This document shows positions 5,379-5,658 of a stretch of DNA of 5,658 nucleotides, one piece after another. The position numbers and the translations under genes are program-made. The notes under the pieces are model-generated. The model searched no databases, was not told where the DNA came from, and saw only the letters and a program-made list of their open reading frames with translations. Source of the stretch: Helicobacter sp. (GTDB lineage Bacteria > Campylobacterota > Campylobacteria > Campylobacterales > Helicobacteraceae); contig JARIAP010000148.1 in the NCBI GenBank assembly GCA_029257755.1, positions 1-5,658 of the forward strand, in the 5' to 3' direction. The first letter of the stretch is position 1, and every line of letters begins with the position of its first letter.

Positions 5379-5658
5379 AGTTGCGTTTTTGGTTGGAGCT
5401 TTAATGATTATTGCTCTTATTGGCTTGGGGTTAGCAATTTTTATTATGACTCGTAGTAATACTTTAGAAATTTCAGCATATACACAAGCAAATTATGTTA
5501 AGATGACTGATGTTGCTATAATGGATTTTATGGAAACAAATATTAAAGCAACCGAAGAGTTAGCACAAGTGATACTTGAAATGCCCTATGAAAAACTTGC
5601 TACGCAAGAAGCTATGTTAGATAATGTGGGTCCATTGCTTAGATCATTTAGAATGGGT
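5356..5658 (+). CDS. Probable methyl-accepting chemotaxis protein, N-terminal part (runs off right edge)
   Basis: The first 101 residues show a short basic N-terminus (MVKSIKTK), one strong membrane helix at about 9-31 and then a periplasmic helical segment rich in charged and small residues (about 34-101, including KATEELAQVILEMPYEKLATQEAMLDN). This is the layout of a chemoreceptor with a double-Cache sensor domain: a long alpha helix after TM1 leading into the first Cache lobe. The signalling hairpin that would prove the family is off-window, so a Cache-containing histidine kinase or diguanylate cyclase remains possible. The ATG at 5356 has GGAGA (5345-5349) 6 nt upstream. The gene is divergent from nikA and probably not part of its function. 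GC is about 33% in this part, higher than the genes to the left. Confidence 0.7.
   Translation, partial: MVKSIKTKVAFLVGALMIIALIGLGLAIFIMTRSNTLEISAYTQANYVKMTDVAIMDFMETNIKATEELAQVILEMPYEKLATQEAMLDNVGPLLRSFRMG

Noticed and set aside
1..5658. CRISPR array, tRNA, rRNA, insertion sequence or phage genes
   Set aside because: No regularly spaced repeats, tRNA-like cloverleaf, transposase motifs or terminal inverted repeats were seen on either strand.

Overview
This is an AT-rich window (roughly 21-33% GC by hand count of several stretches). It most likely comes from a Helicobacter or related Campylobacterota genome. The reasons are the base composition, the tightly packed genes, promoters with a good -10 box and mostly no -35 box, and the combination of a NikABC(D)-type nickel importer, a hydrogenase maturation gene and a short-tailed chemoreceptor. 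The genus is an inference; the sequence does not prove it.

Layout. Reading leftward on the minus strand from about 5160 is one operon: nikA (periplasmic nickel-complex binding protein, 5107-3512), nikB (permease, 3512-2562), nikC (permease, TTG start, 2541-1696) and nikD (ATPase, 1688-930). The junctions are tight: a 1-nt TAATG overlap, then 20-nt and 7-nt gaps. After a 154-nt AT-rich gap with its own extended -10 promoter comes hypF on the same strand (775 to beyond the left edge). It encodes the carbamoyltransferase that begins CN-ligand synthesis for [NiFe] hydrogenase. Only its first 258 codons are in the window. On the plus strand, divergent from nikA across a 248-nt regulatory gap, lies the first 101 codons of a transmembrane protein (5356 to beyond the right edge) that is probably a methyl-accepting chemotaxis receptor.

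How they work together. NikA captures a nickel chelate in the periplasm, NikBC form the inner-membrane channel and NikD powers it. The imported Ni would supply [NiFe] hydrogenase (and urease, if present), and hypF next door fits that destination. The operon lacks nikE, the second ATPase of the classical nikABCDE set.

Points of interest: an inverted repeat over the nikA -35 box that fits the Helicobacter NikR recognition pattern TRWYA-N15-TRWYA; the missing nikE; a HypF with an N-terminal extension and a long insertion before its zinc fingers; a possible 22-codon leader ORF overlapping the receptor start; and a compositional step between the nik/hyp side and the receptor. I do not see a wholly new system; most of the window is a recognisable nickel/hydrogenase locus with some unusual details.
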